Shown here: in pieces, positions 42,210 to 52,300 of the stretch
Numbering within the stretch: position 1 is the first letter of the stretch
Layout: every line of letters starts with the position of its first letter
From: Saccharospirillum alexandrii
GTDB taxonomy: Bacteria > Pseudomonadota > Gammaproteobacteria > Pseudomonadales > Natronospirillaceae
DNA: 64,000 nt
Assembly: GCF_004000275.1 (NCBI RefSeq)
Contig: NZ_RCIP01000003.1
Span: 124,001 to 188,000, forward strand
Direction of reading: 5' to 3'
Notes under the pieces: generated by a model
The model's input: only the letters and a program-made list of their open reading frames with translations
Database searches by the model: none
Told to the model about the DNA's origin: nothing
Translations under genes and position numbers: made by a program

Positions 42210-43084
42210 CGACTGCCAACCCCATCTCAGTACCCAGCCAGGGCGGCCTGTGGGCGCATTTGATTTATGTGCTGCGGGATAACCCGGTCACGTTGTTGTC
42301 GTTCGGGCTGTTCGCGTTTTTTATCGGCTCGGCCTTGTTTGGGCCTTACCTGGTGCCTTACGACCCGCTCGCCACCAATTCAGCCATTGCGCTGCAACCG
42401 CCCAACTTCAGCCACTGGTTCGGAACCGACAACCTAGGCCGGGATGTATTCAGCCGGGTGATAGTAGCAACGCGGCTGGACCTGAGCATTTCCATTGCCG
42501 CCGTGGCGCTCTCGTTCGTGATCGGCTCGGTGCTCGGTGCCATTGCCGGTTACTGGGGCGGCTGGCTGGATGCCGTGCTGAACCGGGTGTTCGATACCAT
42601 TATGGCCTTTCCGCTGTTTGTGCTGGCCATGGGCATAGTAGCGGCGCTGGGCAATACCATTGAAAACATCGTCTACGCCACGGCCATTATCAACATTCCG
42701 TTTTATGCCCGGCTGGTGCGCGCTGAAGTGAACATTCGGCGTGAATCCGGGTTTGCCTTGGCGGCCCGGCTCTCCGGCAATTCGCACTGGCGGGTGCTGG
42801 CGTTTCACATTTTCCCCAACGCCTTGCCACCGATGATGGTGCAGGTGTCACTGAACCTGGGCTGGGCGATTCTGAACGCGGCGGGCCTCTCCTTTATTGG
42901 CCTGGGCGTGCGCCCGCCCGAACCCGAGTGGGGCATCATGGTCGCCCAGGGGGCGGACTTTGTGGTCTCCGGCCACTGGTGGGTCGCCTTGTTCCCCGGC
43001 CTGTGGCTGATGCTGGCGGTGTTCACCTTCAATTTAATGGGCGACGGCCTGCGCGACATCGTCGACCCACGGCGGAGAACCTGA
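42206..43084 (+). CDS. ABC transporter permease (DppC-like)
   Basis: A 292-residue partner permease: N-terminal DPLATN segment and HWFGTDNLGRDVFSRVIVAT typical of DppC/OppC, then six helices with the EAA loop RRESGFALAARLSGNSHWRV. It overlaps both neighbours by 1-4 nt, indicating translational coupling in the operon. Confidence 0.92.
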   Translation: MTTANPISVPSQGGLWAHLIYVLRDNPVTLLSFGLFAFFIGSALFGPYLVPYDPLATNSAIALQPPNFSHWFGTDNLGRDVFSRVIVATRLDLSISIAAVALSFVIGSVLGAIAGYWGGWLDAVLNRVFDTIMAFPLFVLAMGIVAALGNTIENIVYATAIINIPFYARLVRAEVNIRRESGFALAARLSGNSHWRVLAFHIFPNALPPMMVQVSLNLGWAILNAAGLSFIGLGVRPPEPEWGIMVAQGADFVVSGHWWVALFPGLWLMLAVFTFNLMGDGLRDIVDPRRRT

Positions 43085-44748
43085 TGATGTTATCAATCAA
43101 AGATCTGGCCGTTGGCTTTCGTACCCGGCGCGGTGAAGTGCAGGCGGTGCGCGGCATCAGCCTGGAACTGGCCAAGGGGGAAACCCTGGGCATTGTCGGC
43201 GAAAGCGGTTCCGGCAAGTCGGTCACTTCCTTTGCGCTGATGCGCATTCTGGATGCGGGCGGTTCCATTACCGCCGGTGAAGTCACCTACAGCGGTATCG
43301 ATTTACGCCGCGCCAGCGAAAGGGATTTACGCACCATTCGCGGCCGCGAAATCTCGATGATTTTTCAGAACCCGCGCGCGGCGCTGAACCCGATTCGTAA
43401 AGTCGGCCACCAGATAGAAGACGTGCTGCGCCAGCACGCCCGGGCCACGCGCGGCAACGCCCGCGAAAAAGCCATTCAGGCACTGCGCGATGTACGCATT
43501 AATGATCCGGAAGCGCGTTACTACGCCTACCCGTTCGAACTCTCGGGTGGCATGTGCCAGCGTATTGTTATCGCCCTGGCACTCGCCTGTGACCCGCGTC
43601 TGCTGATTGCCGATGAACCCACCACCGGCCTCGACATCACCACCCAGAAAGCGGTGATGGACCTCAGCCAGGAACTGATTCGGGAGCGCGGCATGGCGTC
43701 GATTCTAATCACGCACGATCTTGGCCTCGCCGCACAGTATTGCGACCGCCTGGCGGTGATGAAAGACGGCGAAATCGTCGAAACCGGCCCGGCCGAAGCC
43801 GTGTTCGCCAACCCACAACACGATTACACCCGCCGGTTGGTGGAAGCCACGCCAAGGCCGGATGCCAGCGTGCGCAGTCTGCTCCCGGCCGACCGCCGAC
43901 CACCCGAGTTGGAATACACCCCGAGCGATCAGCCGTTACTGGAAGTGCGCGACCTGCGCAAAACCTTCGCGGGCAAGGCCGGGCCGGTGCACGCGGTGAA
44001 AGGCATTTCGTTCACGGTGAACCAGGGCCAGAGCGTTGGGCTGGTGGGCGAAAGCGGCTGCGGCAAATCGACGACGTCGTCGATGCTGGTGCGGCTGCTC
44101 GACCCGACCGAGGGGCAGATTCTCTACCAGGGGAATGACCTGGCGCAGATACCCGCCGAACAGTTTGGCAAGCACCCGCTGCGCGGCGATATCCAACTGG
44201 TGTTTCAGGACGCGACCGATAGCCTGAACCCCAGGCACAACGCGGGCGATTGCATTGCCGAACCGCTGCGTCGGCTGGCCGGTTTGCGCGGCAAGGCGTT
44301 GCGTGAACGCGTTGAGGAACTGGCCGAGTTAACCGGCTTGCCCGCCAACCTGCTCAGCCGGTTTCCGCACCAGCTTTCCGGTGGCCAGAAAGCCCGTGTT
44401 GGCATTGCCCGCGCCATCGCACTCGACCCGAAATTCCTGATTCTGGATGAACCGACCGCGGCGCTCGATGTGTCGATTCAGGCGGTCATTCTGAACCTGC
44501 TGGCCGACCTGCGTGCGCGCCTGGGCATGAGCTACCTCTTCGTCAGCCACGACCTGAACGTGGTGCGCCTGCTGTGCGATGAAGTGATTGTGATGCAAGA
44601 CGGCGCCATCGTCGAAGCCGGCCCCGCCGCCCAGGTGATGACGGCACCGGCCCACCCATACACCCGCGCCTTGCTGTCGGCTGCACCCCGACCGCCCGAG
44701 CGCGTTTTAGAGACCGAACCCTTAGCCGAGGTGCAAAGCGCCCTATGA
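43084..44748 (+). CDS. Fused dual ABC ATPase (DppD-DppF type)
   Basis: A 554-residue protein with two nucleotide-binding domains joined end to end: Walker A GESGSGKSVTSFAL and GESGCGKSTTSSML; signatures LSGGMCQRIVIALA and LSGGQKARVGIARA; Walker B LLIADEPTTGLD and FLILDEPTAALD. Each domain ends with a peptide-type C-terminal extension (HDYTRRLVEATP; HPYTRALLSAAP). In many systems these are two subunits; the fusion resembles GsiA-type ATPases. Its ATG overlaps the preceding stop. Confidence 0.93.
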   Translation: MMLSIKDLAVGFRTRRGEVQAVRGISLELAKGETLGIVGESGSGKSVTSFALMRILDAGGSITAGEVTYSGIDLRRASERDLRTIRGREISMIFQNPRAALNPIRKVGHQIEDVLRQHARATRGNAREKAIQALRDVRINDPEARYYAYPFELSGGMCQRIVIALALACDPRLLIADEPTTGLDITTQKAVMDLSQELIRERGMASILITHDLGLAAQYCDRLAVMKDGEIVETGPAEAVFANPQHDYTRRLVEATPRPDASVRSLLPADRRPPELEYTPSDQPLLEVRDLRKTFAGKAGPVHAVKGISFTVNQGQSVGLVGESGCGKSTTSSMLVRLLDPTEGQILYQGNDLAQIPAEQFGKHPLRGDIQLVFQDATDSLNPRHNAGDCIAEPLRRLAGLRGKALRERVEELAELTGLPANLLSRFPHQLSGGQKARVGIARAIALDPKFLILDEPTAALDVSIQAVILNLLADLRARLGMSYLFVSHDLNVVRLLCDEVIVMQDGAIVEAGPAAQVMTAPAHPYTRALLSAAPRPPERVLETEPLAEVQSAL

Positions 44749-46565
44749 CTCACACTACTACCCTTCCCCCGTTGGACGACCTACCGTTCACTCTCGCTTC
44801 ATTGCGCGAGGCGTATGCCTGGGGGACTTACCAACCGGGCCAGATCATCGCCGAGTGTTACCGGCGCCTGCGGGCACTGGACGACCCGGGCATTTTCATT
44901 CACTTAATGGACGAAGCCGAAGCGATCAACCTGGCTGAAAGCCTGGGGGCTTACAACCCGGAACAACCGCTCTGGGGCATGCCCTTCGCGGTGAAAGACA
45001 ACATCGACGTGGCCGGCATGCCCACCACCGCCGCCTGCGCGGCGTTTGAATACGCACCGGCCGAAGATGCCCACGTCGTCGCCTGCCTGCGCGCCGCCGG
45101 GGCGATGCCCATTGGCAAAACCAACCTAGACCAGTTCGCCACCGGCCTGGTCGGTGTGCGTTCGCCCTTCCCGCACCCGCGCAATGCCGTAGACCCGGAC
45201 ATCGTGCCCGGTGGGTCATCGTCTGGCTCCGCAGTTGCCGTTGCTCAGGGGTTGGTGCCCTTTTCACTCGGTACCGATACCGCCGGTTCCGGCCGGGTGC
45301 CGGCCGCGTTGAATAATCTGGTGGGGTTAAAACCGACACTGGGAGCGATTTCGAACCGGGGTGTGGTGCCCGCCTGTCGCTCGCTGGATTGTGTATCGAT
45401 TTTCGCACTGAACATCGACGATGCGATGGCGGTATTGAACGTGGCCAACCATTACGATACGGCCGATGCCTACGCCCGGCCGTTAACCCTGCCAACCCAC
45501 AGCGCACCGCTGCCTAACCCGGTTTTAGGCGTGCCGGATGCCGCCAGCCTGCGTTTCTTCGACGACGCCCTGCAAGCCGAGGCGTTTGCAGCGACGCTGG
45601 CGCAACTGGAAACCGAAGGCGCAACGATCGAACGCATCGACTTCACGCCGTTTTATCAGGTGGCCGACTTGCTCTACCACGGCGCCTGGATCGCCGAGCG
45701 CACCCTGGTGATTGATGACCTGTTAACACACACACCGGAGGCCGTTCACCCGGTCACCCAGCAGATCATTGAGCCCGGCCAGAAACTGACGGCGATGGAT
45801 GCGTTCAAGGGTCTGTATCAATTGCAGGCGCTCAGGAAAACCTGTCAGGCCATACTGAAGCGGTTCGACTATCTATGCGTACCGAGCATTCCGACGTTCT
45901 ACACTACGGCGGACCTCGAAGCCGACCCGATTGGCCCCAACAACCGGCTCGGCACCTACACCAACTTCGTTAACCTGCTCGACCTCTGTGCACTCACCGT
46001 GCCCTGCCCACCGCGCAGCGATGGTCGCCCGGGTAGCGTTACCTTTATTGGCACACAAGGCAAAGACACCCAGCTCGCCGCCGAAGGCCAGCGCCTGGAA
46101 GCCTGGGCGAAGGTCAGCCCCGGCAATACCGGCTGGCCGTATCAGAGCGGATCTGCTGCACCAGCCACGGCCGCCAGCGACGAACTGGTTCTGGCCGTGT
46201 GCGGCGCCCACATGAGTGGCCTGCCGCTGAACCACGAACTCACCTCACGCGGCGGGCGCTTTCTCGAACGCACCGAAACCGCACCGAACTACAAACTGTT
46301 CGCGCTGGCCGGTGGCCCGCCTTACCGGCCCGGCATGGTTCGGCAGGAAACCGATGGCGTTGCCGTGGCACTGGAGCTTTGGGCCTTGCCGAAAACGGCG
46401 GTGGGGGATTTCATGGCGGGCATTCCGGCGCCGCTGGGTATTGGCACCGTGGTGCTCAGCGATCAACGTCAGGTAAAAGGCTTTATGTGTGAAGCGGCTG
46501 GGTTGAGTGGGGCAGAGGATATTTCGGCAATGGGTAGCTGGCGGGTGTTTTTGCAGTCTGCCTGA
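44745..46565 (+). CDS. Allophanate-hydrolase-like amidase
   Basis: A 606-residue amidase-signature protein with an extra C-terminal domain, the length and plan of AtzF/DUR1,2-type allophanate hydrolases. The catalytic Ser-cisSer-Lys set is visible: GMPFAVKDNIDVAGMPTTAA (Lys near residue 86), PGGSSSGSAVAVAQG and GTDTAGSGRVPAALN. The C-terminal domain ends with GTVVLSDQRQVKGFMCEAAG. Allophanate hydrolases convert allophanate to CO2 and ammonia. No urea carboxylase is nearby, so the real substrate may be another ureido compound delivered by the upstream transporter. Confidence 0.85.
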   Translation: MTHTTTLPPLDDLPFTLASLREAYAWGTYQPGQIIAECYRRLRALDDPGIFIHLMDEAEAINLAESLGAYNPEQPLWGMPFAVKDNIDVAGMPTTAACAAFEYAPAEDAHVVACLRAAGAMPIGKTNLDQFATGLVGVRSPFPHPRNAVDPDIVPGGSSSGSAVAVAQGLVPFSLGTDTAGSGRVPAALNNLVGLKPTLGAISNRGVVPACRSLDCVSIFALNIDDAMAVLNVANHYDTADAYARPLTLPTHSAPLPNPVLGVPDAASLRFFDDALQAEAFAATLAQLETEGATIERIDFTPFYQVADLLYHGAWIAERTLVIDDLLTHTPEAVHPVTQQIIEPGQKLTAMDAFKGLYQLQALRKTCQAILKRFDYLCVPSIPTFYTTADLEADPIGPNNRLGTYTNFVNLLDLCALTVPCPPRSDGRPGSVTFIGTQGKDTQLAAEGQRLEAWAKVSPGNTGWPYQSGSAAPATAASDELVLAVCGAHMSGLPLNHELTSRGGRFLERTETAPNYKLFALAGGPPYRPGMVRQETDGVAVALELWALPKTAVGDFMAGIPAPLGIGTVVLSDQRQVKGFMCEAAGLSGAEDISAMGSWRVFLQSA

Positions 46566-46570
46566 GTGGG

Positions 46571-47056
46571 CTAGTCAAAACCACACGCCTGCCGAATCAA
46601 GTCGGGGTAACCCTGTTCAAATTCATTAGCGGGAGGCAGGTGGGCTTGCCAGGCTCGCACCAGTAACTGACGAACGTGTGCGGCATCCTGCAGTCGCGTT
46701 TCCACGCTGGTGTCTGGCAATACCAGGCTGACGTCAGTCGCGTCAGAGGCATTCATCGATTGGCGGGCCAATTGTTCGAAGCGGTGCAACTGCTGCGTAA
46801 AATCGAACGTCTGGGGGGCAACCCGAACCACCCAGGGCGCTACGCCGTAATGGAGGTTGGCGGAACCGTCCGGGAACAGCGTCAGCCGGCATTCGCCGGG
46901 CGGCATGAACAGGTCAAACGGCCTACTACCGGCCCCTTCACTGGCGCCCGCTGTTGTGAACAGTGCCAGCCCTGCAACCAGTGGCAAACACCGCCTGCCA
47001 ATTCTCAGAGCACGGTTCTCTTTACTCTCACGCCTGCCTTGCCTGTCATGTCGCAT
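46571..47056 (-). CDS. Hypothetical exported protein
   Basis: A 161-residue protein with an Arg-rich start and a hydrophobic signal (LPLVAGLALFTTAGASEGAG), then a domain with two cysteines (GECRLTLF and RQACGF) that could pair. Convergent with the amidase gene, only 5 nt between the stop codons. No family recognised. Confidence 0.55.
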   Translation of the reverse strand: MRHDRQGRRESKENRALRIGRRCLPLVAGLALFTTAGASEGAGSRPFDLFMPPGECRLTLFPDGSANLHYGVAPWVVRVAPQTFDFTQQLHRFEQLARQSMNASDATDVSLVLPDTSVETRLQDAAHVRQLLVRAWQAHLPPANEFEQGYPDLIRQACGFD

Positions 47057-47452
47057 GGCTAATCTACGCTCCCTGGTAAGGGTATAGGGGCTGGGTCCAT
47101 GTGCTTGGCCCGCCGAAGGCGGTCATTCACCGCCGCCTTAAAGACCATGTTATACCCTAAAAGGATACTATCTAAATTGATGCTGTCTGAATGACTGCTA
47201 ACTGCATAGCTAGAACAGCGGCCCATCAACCCGGCAACTGGCGCTGCGTCTCTGTGAAATTCCTCCAACAAACAGCTGGTTCGGACGCTCTGACTCTCTG
47301 TAAGCCATGTAATCATCCTCTTAATTCCACCATGCGAAACCATATTCTGTTTTAGTAGACATTACAAAACCGTTTCGGTATACCTGTGCCGAACTCGATT
47401 TCGAAGATATTCGAACTCAATAACGACAAAAAACGAAAATCAGGAACCTGCT
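47057..47452. other. Intergenic region without a convincing gene
   Basis: A 94-codon minus-strand frame exists but has no ribosome site or recognisable homology. A hairpin GGCGGT / ACCGCC lies at 47118-47134. Near 47370-47400, TTTCGGTATACC may hold the promoter of the hydrolase gene, which has AGGAACCTGCT before its ATG. Confidence 0.45.
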
Positions 47453-49207
47453 ATGTCTACAACCCTAAGAACGGCCCTGATCGGCATCGTGCTGATTCTG
47501 CTCGGTGGCTTTCTCGCCAATCGCATTCAAACCGTCTCTGGAGAGGTGGATGTCAGCACCGTCCGCTTTGCCGGTAACAACGGGTTGATCACCCACGCAC
47601 GGCTTTACGTGCCGAACGGGGTCACCAATGACAACCCGGCCCCGGGCATCGTGGCCATTCACGGCTACATCAACAGCAATGAAACCCAGTCGGGCTTTGC
47701 CATTGAGTTTGCTCGTCGGGGCTATGTGGTGTTGGCACCCGACCAGACCGGTCACGGGTATTCAGACGCACCCGCCTTCGCCAACGGCTTTGGCGGTATG
47801 GATGCACTCGCTTACATGCAAACCCTGCCGTTTGTGGATACCGACAACATCGGTCTTGAAGGTCACTCGATGGGCGGCTGGTCGTCACTGGTCGCCGCCT
47901 CTGTCATGCCCGATGCCTATAAGTCGATCGTAATTGAAGGGTCGTCGACCGGTACCTTTGGCGCACCTGACGGCACCGCCACCTGGCCCCGCAACCTGGC
48001 TGTGGTGTTTTCGGCGTACGATGAGTTTTCGCAATTGATGTGGGGCGTAGAAATTCCGACTGACATCCGCTCGACCGACAAACTGAAGACGCTGTTCAAT
48101 ACCGATGAAACCATTGAACCTGGCAAGCTCTATGGCGATATCGACGCCGGTACCGCCCGCATTCTGTACCAGCCACCGGTCACTCACCCGGGGGATCACC
48201 TGTCGACCGAAGCCATTGGCTACGCCATCGACTGGTTCGATCGCACACTGGAAGGCGGGCAACCCATTCCCGCGTCCGACCAAATCTGGATGTGGAAAGA
48301 ACTGGGTACCTTGCTGGCGCTGATCGGCATGGTCTTGCTGATTCCTGCGATCATCCCTGCGCTTGCCAACACGGCGCCTTTTCAGTCGCTTCAGGGCACC
48401 CCTGCCGAACCGAAACCCATTGTCGACGGCGGCTGGTGGATTGGCGCTCTGGTGTTCATGACGCTGCCGGTCGTGACGTTGTTTCCGTTCAAGGGGTTCA
48501 GTGAAGCCTGGGGCTGGCAGGCCAGTGCCTGGCTGCCGCAAAACATCACCACTCAGGTGATGGTGTGGGCGCTGGGGGTTGGCATCATTTCCCTGGTTTT
48601 GTTCATGGTCTGGCACGCACTGTTGAACCGGCAAACCGGTGCAACGGCACGCCACTATGGCTTGGCCACTGGCCAGGGTTTCTCGTTTTCGGTCGTGATC
48701 CGCTCGCTGGGTCTGGCGTTGGCGGTGGTCGGCGTGCTGTATGCGTCACTGATCGCCACGGCCTATGTGTTTGATACCGACTACCGGTTCTGGGTATTCG
48801 CCATCAAGCCGCTGAGCGCGTTGCAGCTGCGCATTGCGCTGGTCTATGCCATTCCCTTCTGCCTGTTCTTTACCGTGGTCGGCATTCTGCTGCATGGCCA
48901 GTTGCGTAAAGGAGACTGGAGCTTCCGGCGGGAATTGTTCGTTAACTGGGTATTGCTGATGGGCGGATACGCTGTGCTACTGATCGTTCAGTACACGCCG
49001 TTATTCCTGGGTGGCAGCATGACCATTGCGTCTGAACCGCTGTGGACCATCATCGCCTTCCAGTTCCTGCCGCTGATGACCATTGCTGCCCTGGTGTTTA
49101 CCGTGGCCTACCGGACCACCGGGACGGTGTATACCGGTGCGTTCATTAACGGCCTCCTGGTAACCGGAGTCGTGGTCGCCAGCCAGGCGACTCACTACGC
49201 GTTCTGA
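47453..49207 (+). CDS. Alpha/beta hydrolase fused to a polytopic membrane domain
   Basis: A 584-residue protein. After one N-terminal helix comes an extracytoplasmic alpha/beta hydrolase (about residues 30-280; IVAIHGYINSNETQSG oxyanion region, GLEGHSMGGWSSLVAAS nucleophile elbow with Ser). Seven to eight hydrophobic helices then extend to the C-terminus (about 285-584). The catalytic His is probably in PPVTHPGDHLS. Membrane-bound esterase or peptidase-like functions are possible. It is a single gene closed by a strong terminator. Confidence 0.8.
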   Translation: MSTTLRTALIGIVLILLGGFLANRIQTVSGEVDVSTVRFAGNNGLITHARLYVPNGVTNDNPAPGIVAIHGYINSNETQSGFAIEFARRGYVVLAPDQTGHGYSDAPAFANGFGGMDALAYMQTLPFVDTDNIGLEGHSMGGWSSLVAASVMPDAYKSIVIEGSSTGTFGAPDGTATWPRNLAVVFSAYDEFSQLMWGVEIPTDIRSTDKLKTLFNTDETIEPGKLYGDIDAGTARILYQPPVTHPGDHLSTEAIGYAIDWFDRTLEGGQPIPASDQIWMWKELGTLLALIGMVLLIPAIIPALANTAPFQSLQGTPAEPKPIVDGGWWIGALVFMTLPVVTLFPFKGFSEAWGWQASAWLPQNITTQVMVWALGVGIISLVLFMVWHALLNRQTGATARHYGLATGQGFSFSVVIRSLGLALAVVGVLYASLIATAYVFDTDYRFWVFAIKPLSALQLRIALVYAIPFCLFFTVVGILLHGQLRKGDWSFRRELFVNWVLLMGGYAVLLIVQYTPLFLGGSMTIASEPLWTIIAFQFLPLMTIAALVFTVAYRTTGTVYTGAFINGLLVTGVVVASQATHYAF

Positions 49208-49251
49208 GGGCCAATGGCCTGATTAAGCCGTAACACCTGCCTAACAAACTG

Positions 49252-49279
49252 CGCCCCCGGAACCGTGCTTCCGGGGGCG
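49252..49279. terminator. Strong bidirectional hairpin between convergent genes
   Basis: An 11-bp perfect stem CGCCCCCGGAA / TTCCGGGGGCG with a 6-nt loop sits between the hydrolase stop (49207) and the convergent Amt-GGDEF-EAL gene end (49303). Confidence 0.8.
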
Positions 49280-49302
49280 TACCTTGCTAACAGCCCGGAT
49301 GC

Positions 49303-52300
49303 TCAGCGCGGCATCATTCTGACATCACTCAAACTCGCCAGTGGCATGGGTTTGCCCAGATGAAACCCTTGCGCAAAGTTGATGCCGAGTCGGCAAAGTT
49401 CATCCCGAATGTCGGCCGATTCAACGAACTCGGCGATGGTTTTCAGCCCCATTTCCTGCCCAATGTTATTGATGGAAGCCACCATGACGTTGGCCGCTGA
49501 GTCGTTGCATATGTCTTTGACAAAAACACCATCAATTTTGATGTAGTCCACCGGCAAGTTCTTCAGATAACCAAATGAAGACACCCCGGAACCAAAGTCG
49601 TCCAACGAAAACTCACACCCTATGGCGTTCAATGTCGCCATAAAATGGAGCGCACTGCTCAGGTTGGCGATCGCACTGGTTTCGGTAATTTCAAAACAGA
49701 CCGATTCCGGTGGCACCTGGTGGTGCTCCATCAACTGCAAGACAAACGTCAGAAACTCAGGGTTGGTTAGTGAATCGGCCGTTAGGTTAATGGAGTAGTG
49801 GCCAGGGGACTGGCGTTTCCGGCGATGGTAGTCGCCGATCCAGGCTAGAATATTGGAGACGACCCAGCGGTCGATGGCGGTGGCCACGTTGTAACGCTCC
49901 GCCGCTGGCATAAAGGCACCCGGGGGAACGATGGTGCCACGGGTATCCAGCATGCGCACCAGCACTTCGTAGCGAGGAATGGTTTTACCGTCTGCCTTGA
50001 GTGGGACAATCGGTTGCACGTACAAACGGAGGCGATCATTATCCAGTGCTGAATGGATCCGGTTTACCCATTGCATTTCATCCTTGCGCTCCAGCAGTTG
50101 GCTGTCGTCGGGCTCGAACAGGTGCACCCGGTTGCGCCCCGCTTCCTTGGCGGCATAACAGGCCGCATCGGCTGCACTCAGCAACGGCGCCAGGCTCATG
50201 CCATGGTCACTTACGGGTACCAGCCCAATGCTAACGCCCACCGCGAAGGACTGATTGCTCCAGAAAAACCGAAAATCCATCACCAGTTCGCGAATGCTTT
50301 CAGCAACGTGCAAGGCCTCTTCCACGTCACACCGGTACAGCAGAATTCCGAATTCATCACCGCCCAGGCGAGCAAGCACATCGACATCCCTGACCCGGCT
50401 GCGGAACAGCGCCGCAAGCTGTCGCAGCAGTTCATCCCCGGCGATGTGTCCGCAGGTGTCATTGACGACCTTGAACTGATCCAGATCGAGGTAACACATG
50501 ACGTGCGAGTGTTCGGTTTCCTGCGCATCGGACAACAAGGTGGCCAGAATGCGTTCAAATTCAGTGCGGTTAATCAACCCGGTCAGGGCATCGTGTGACG
50601 CCTGATAACTGAGATCCCGGGCCAGTTGGCGCGGTATGGTGATGTCACTGAAGGTGAGCACAGCGCCAATCAGCCGGCCTTCGGAATCGCGAATCGGGGC
50701 GGCGGCATCCTGAACGGAAATGCTCTTGCCATCCCGGCGGTGCAAGGCACGATGAACCGCGCTGGTGTTACCCCTGTTGTTGGCCGAACGTCGCATCAAC
50801 CGGGATACCGGATTTTCCAGTGGTTCACCGGTTACCTCATTCACCAGTTCATACACGTCGGTCAGGGGTTGGCCGGCGGCGTCCGCCATCGGCCAGCCGG
50901 TTAGCTCTTCGGCGACCGGGTTCATATAGGTGATTCGACCGGCTCTGTCGGTGGTGATCACACCATCGGCCACGGCCGCCAGTGTCACCTGGGCCAGATT
51001 TTTTTCGGTGTACAACTGGTCTTCCATCCGGCGCCGTTCGGTAATGTCCCGCACGATGCCGGTATAGTGACCGGGCCCTTCGTCGGTACCCAGCGTTACC
51101 GTTAGTTCGGCCAAAAAGGTGCTGCCGTCCCAGCGACGACACTGAACTTCCTGCCGGGTCTCTCCACCCGGTAGTGGCAAGAGGGTTTCGGGCCGCCAGT
51201 TGTCTTCGACCAGTAGCTGGTGCAGGCGCACTGTCCCGGTTTCTCCCGGCAAGGCAAACAACCGCTGAGAACCCGGATTAAAACTGGTCAACAAGCCGTC
51301 GGCCTGAAAGGTAACAATGCCATCTCGAATGTCGCGCACAATTGCCTGGGTTTTCTCCACCGCCAGGCCCAGCGCACGAATCACCCGGTTATACTGACTG
51401 GCAATCTGACCCACTTCCGTAAAGGGTTCGACGGGCACTTCACCGTGAAAATCACCGGCGCGGGCATCGCCCTCCATGTGCTCCAGCAATTCAATCAGTT
51501 CGGTGCGGGTACCGTGTTCGGAAATATTCAGGCCCAACCGTTCCGCCTCCGGTGTAACCCGCAACGGTATGCGCCGCTTCATCAGCCACAACATCAGGTA
51601 GGCAACACCAAAGCTCCAGGCGGCACACACCAGAATGCCTTTCAACTGCACCAGTAATTGGCCAGCGACGCTCAGCCCAGTACCCAGTAGCTCGGGGTCA
51701 CCAAACAACGCCACCGCCAGCGTGCCCCAGATACCGGCGGCTAGATGCACGGGCACGGCGCCGACGGCATCGTCCAGGCGCCATCGCAGCAGGGCGTATT
51801 CAGTCACTTTCATGACTAGCCCACCAACGGCTCCAATCAACACCGCATCAGGCGCAGAAATAGCGTGAGCGCTGGCCGTCACCGCCACCAGTCCGGCCAA
51901 CAGGCCGTTGATGGGTTGAATGGCATCGGTGAAGCCGCGCAGGCGCCAGTTCAACGCAATAACCACCGCGACTCCGGCCACCCCGCCCAACAAGGTGTTG
52001 ACCACAATGCCAGGTACTGCCGCGTTCGCGCTGAGCGTGCTGCCACCATTGAAACCAAACCAGCCAAAAAACAACAACAGAGCACCGAGCATGGCCATGG
52101 GCAGGTTGGAGCCGGGAATCGTAAGAGACGGGTCATCCTGGTCGAAACGTCCTGAACGCGGGCCAATCAGCATAAGCACCGCCAGTGCAACCCACCCGCC
52201 AACGCTGTGCACCACTGTCGCGCCAGCAAAGTCAACAAAGCCGGCCGCGCCCAACCAACCCTGGCCATCGGTAAAACTGCCCGCCCAGACCCAATGCCCG

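Noticed and set aside
47059-47343. 94-codon minus-strand frame
   Set aside because: No ribosome site, no recognisable domain, and skewed composition near a GC hairpin; treated as non-coding.
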